Source of the DNA: Haloferax gibbonsii ATCC 33959
GTDB taxonomy: Archaea > Halobacteriota > Halobacteria > Halobacteriales > Haloferacaceae
Direction of reading: 5' to 3'
Length of the DNA stretch: 64,000 bases
Assembly (NCBI RefSeq): GCF_000336775.1
Contig: NZ_AOLJ01000018.1
Coordinates: forward strand, 37,553 to 101,552
Positions 62,586-64,000 of this stretch are shown in pieces. Below the pieces are notes generated by a model that did not search any database, was not told the origin of the DNA, and saw only the letters and a program-made list of their open reading frames with translations. Position numbers and translations under genes: made by a program. Position 1 is the stretch's first letter. Every line of letters starts with the position of its first letter.

Positions 62586-63749
62586 CTACTCCCTTAGTTG
62601 GATTACCAGTCGTTCGATTCGAGTTTCATCGACAGCCTCCACTTGAATGATGTACCCGTCCATATCGATCTGATCGCCAACGACAGGAACCCTGCCGAGG
62701 CGACTGAAGACCAGTCCACCGATCGTCTCGACGTCGTCGCTCTCGAATCGGGTGTCGAGTCGGTCGTTCACGTCCTGAATCGGGACCCCTCCGTCGACGA
62801 CGTACGCGCCGTCGTCTCGCTTCTCGATAGACGGTTCCTGCGCAGCGGTATCGAACTCGTCTTGGATGTCGCCTACGATCTCTTCGAGGATATCCTCGAT
62901 GGTCACAATCCCCTCGAAGACGCCCCATTCGTCGACGACGACGGCCATCTGGCCTTCCCCACGCGTCTGAAAGTCGGCGAGAATCGTGTCGATCCGTCGC
63001 GTTTCCGGGATGGTGAGGACTGGCCGGGCAAGGTCTCGCGCAGTCATGGATTCATCTAACTCCGTTTCGGTTTCACTCACTCGCAGGATGTCTTTCGCGT
63101 GGACGAACCCGAGCGGCTGGTCGCCATCCTCGTCGAGCACGAGATAGCGGGTGTAGGTTCCCGTCGCGACAACTGACCGGAGGTCCGGAAACGACATCGA
63201 GGCGGGGATGGTCTCGACGTCCGGACGCGGAATCATGATCTCGCGAGCGATCGTGTCGCCGAGTTCGAAGACGCTCTCGATCATTTCGACCTCGTCGACG
63301 TCGATGTGGCCCGTCTCTTCGGACCGCGTGAGGATCATCCGAATTTCCTCTTCGGTATGGGATTCCTCGCTTTCGGATGCCGGTGAGACGCCAGCGAGGC
63401 GGGTGAAGTAGTTGGCAGTCCCGTTGAAGACGATGATGCCGGGCACGAACACGTAGTAGAAGAACTTCATGAGCGGGGCGACGAGGAGCGCGATACGCGG
63501 GGCCTCTTGAATCGCGAACGTCTTCGGCGCGAGCTCGCCGAATACCACGTGGAGGAACGTGATGAACCCGAATCCGAGAACGAACGCGACGAGATGGACC
63601 GACCCCGCGGGAAGCACCCGCCCGAGGACGGGTTCGATGAGCGCTGCCACTGCCGGTTCGCCGATCCAGCCGAGACCGAGCGAGGAGAGCGTGATCCCGA
63701 GTTGACTGACCGCCAGATAGTCGTCTAGGTTCTGGATGACGTCCTGTAC
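62586..63749 (-). pseudogene. CorC/HlyC-family transporter gene truncated by a TnpB element
   Basis: The visible 387 codons run from VQDVIQNLDDYLAV through the end of DUF21 (SQLGITLSSLGLGWIGEP, VVFGELAPKTFA), a CBS pair (about 150-300; IMIPRPDVETIP, EWGVFEGIVTIEDILEEIVGD) and a CorC_HlyC domain to the stop. The first DUF21 helix and the start codon are missing: the frame is cut at about 63749 by the left end of a second TnpB element. The 5' part may lie beyond the window, after that element. An ATG at 63650 could give a shortened product, probably inactive. Confidence 0.85.
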
Positions 63750-64000
63750 GGAGAGTCAAGGAGAAAGCCCCGCCCTTTAGGGCGGGGATGAATCCGGCAT
63801 AATCCTCCACAGACCACCGTTCAAACACTCGGATGGATATTCCACGCTGCGTAATCCATACCTTCAAGTAATATTCTCGACATAGGTTACGTATGGCGAA
63901 ACAGGTCGTCACCCGCACCTACACTGCTTCCATCAGGAACCAGCAACAGGTGTCTGACGACCTCGATTCGCTCGGGTTCGCAGCCTCGAAGCTCTGGAAC
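63750..64000 (+). mobile_element. Left end of a second TnpB element (continues past the window)
   Basis: After TGTAC (63745-63749) comes GGAGAGTCAAGG and the hairpin CCCCGCCCTTTAGGGCGGGG (63768-63787), resembling the left end of the 60320-61710 element, which also has GTCAAGG a few nt in. A tnpB frame starts at 63893. The exact boundary is inferred from the interrupted CorC frame. Confidence 0.75.
63893..64000 (+). CDS. tnpB: TnpB N-terminus (partial at window edge)
   Basis: The frame MAKQVVTRTYTASIRNQQQV continues to DDLDSLGFAASKLWN at the window end, matching the N-terminus of IS1341-type TnpB proteins of haloarchaea. Only 36 codons are visible. It differs clearly from the N-terminus of the TnpB at 60369, so the two elements belong to different subgroups. 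Confidence 0.85.
   Translation, partial: MAKQVVTRTYTASIRNQQQVSDDLDSLGFAASKLWN

Noticed and set aside
1..64000. tRNA, rRNA or a replication origin
   Set aside because: No cloverleaf-like tRNA, conserved rRNA segment, Orc1/Cdc6 gene or recognisable origin-recognition-box array was seen by eye; a dedicated search could still find one.

Overview
This window reads as a haloarchaeal chromosome, most like Haloferax. The DNA is G+C-rich with strong G/C bias at third codon positions. Proteins are acidic, several promoters are leaderless with a TATA box about 27 nt before the ATG, there are Tat-type lipoproteins and PGF-CTERM (archaeosortase A) surface anchors, and regulators belong to families typical of haloarchaea. 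No rRNA, tRNA or CRISPR array was seen. Genus is an inference from gene content.

Layout. 1-4.3 kb: a MoxR ATPase / DUF58-type cluster as two convergent operons. 4.4-17.6 kb: secreted proteins, namely a cohesin-like membrane-anchored protein divergent from a subtilisin-like protease with a C-terminal dockerin, a DUF1616-like membrane protein, a lipoprotein, and a tight three-gene operon. That operon encodes a giant CARDB protein with an alpha-2-macroglobulin-type thioester motif, a dockerin protein, and a cohesin protein with PGF-pre-PGF and PGF-CTERM parts. 18.7-28.2 kb: a five-gene minus-strand operon with two large FtsX-like permeases carrying extracellular beta-domains, one LolD/MacB-type ATPase, a polytopic membrane protein and a surface protein. 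28.4-36.7 kb: another cohesin-like PGF-CTERM protein, small haloarchaeal proteins, a DUF502 protein, and an overlapping pair (cohesin PGF-CTERM protein plus a 5'-nucleotidase-like protein with OB, cohesin-like and dockerin modules).

37.3-48.9 kb: sensory and metabolic genes. These are an HTH protein with long low-complexity linkers, two paralogous receiver-PAS-LOV proteins (one with a histidine kinase), an Lrp/AsnC regulator, a DoxX-like protein, a flavin-dependent halogenase-like enzyme and its FilR1-type neighbour. 49-64 kb: an accessory region with intergenic repeats, an AbrB/PIN toxin-antitoxin pair, small membrane proteins, winged-helix regulators, duplicated gene fragments and two IS200/IS605-type TnpB elements. 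One TnpB element splits a small gene, and its exact empty site can be reconstructed. The other truncates a CorC-family gene at the window edge.

The main theme is an extracellular cohesin-dockerin system. Each of the three dockerin genes lies directly beside a cohesin-like gene, and the cohesin proteins end in membrane anchors. This suggests protease, nucleotidase-like and thioester proteins are displayed on the cell surface as modular complexes. All functions are read from sequence only; no database search was possible.
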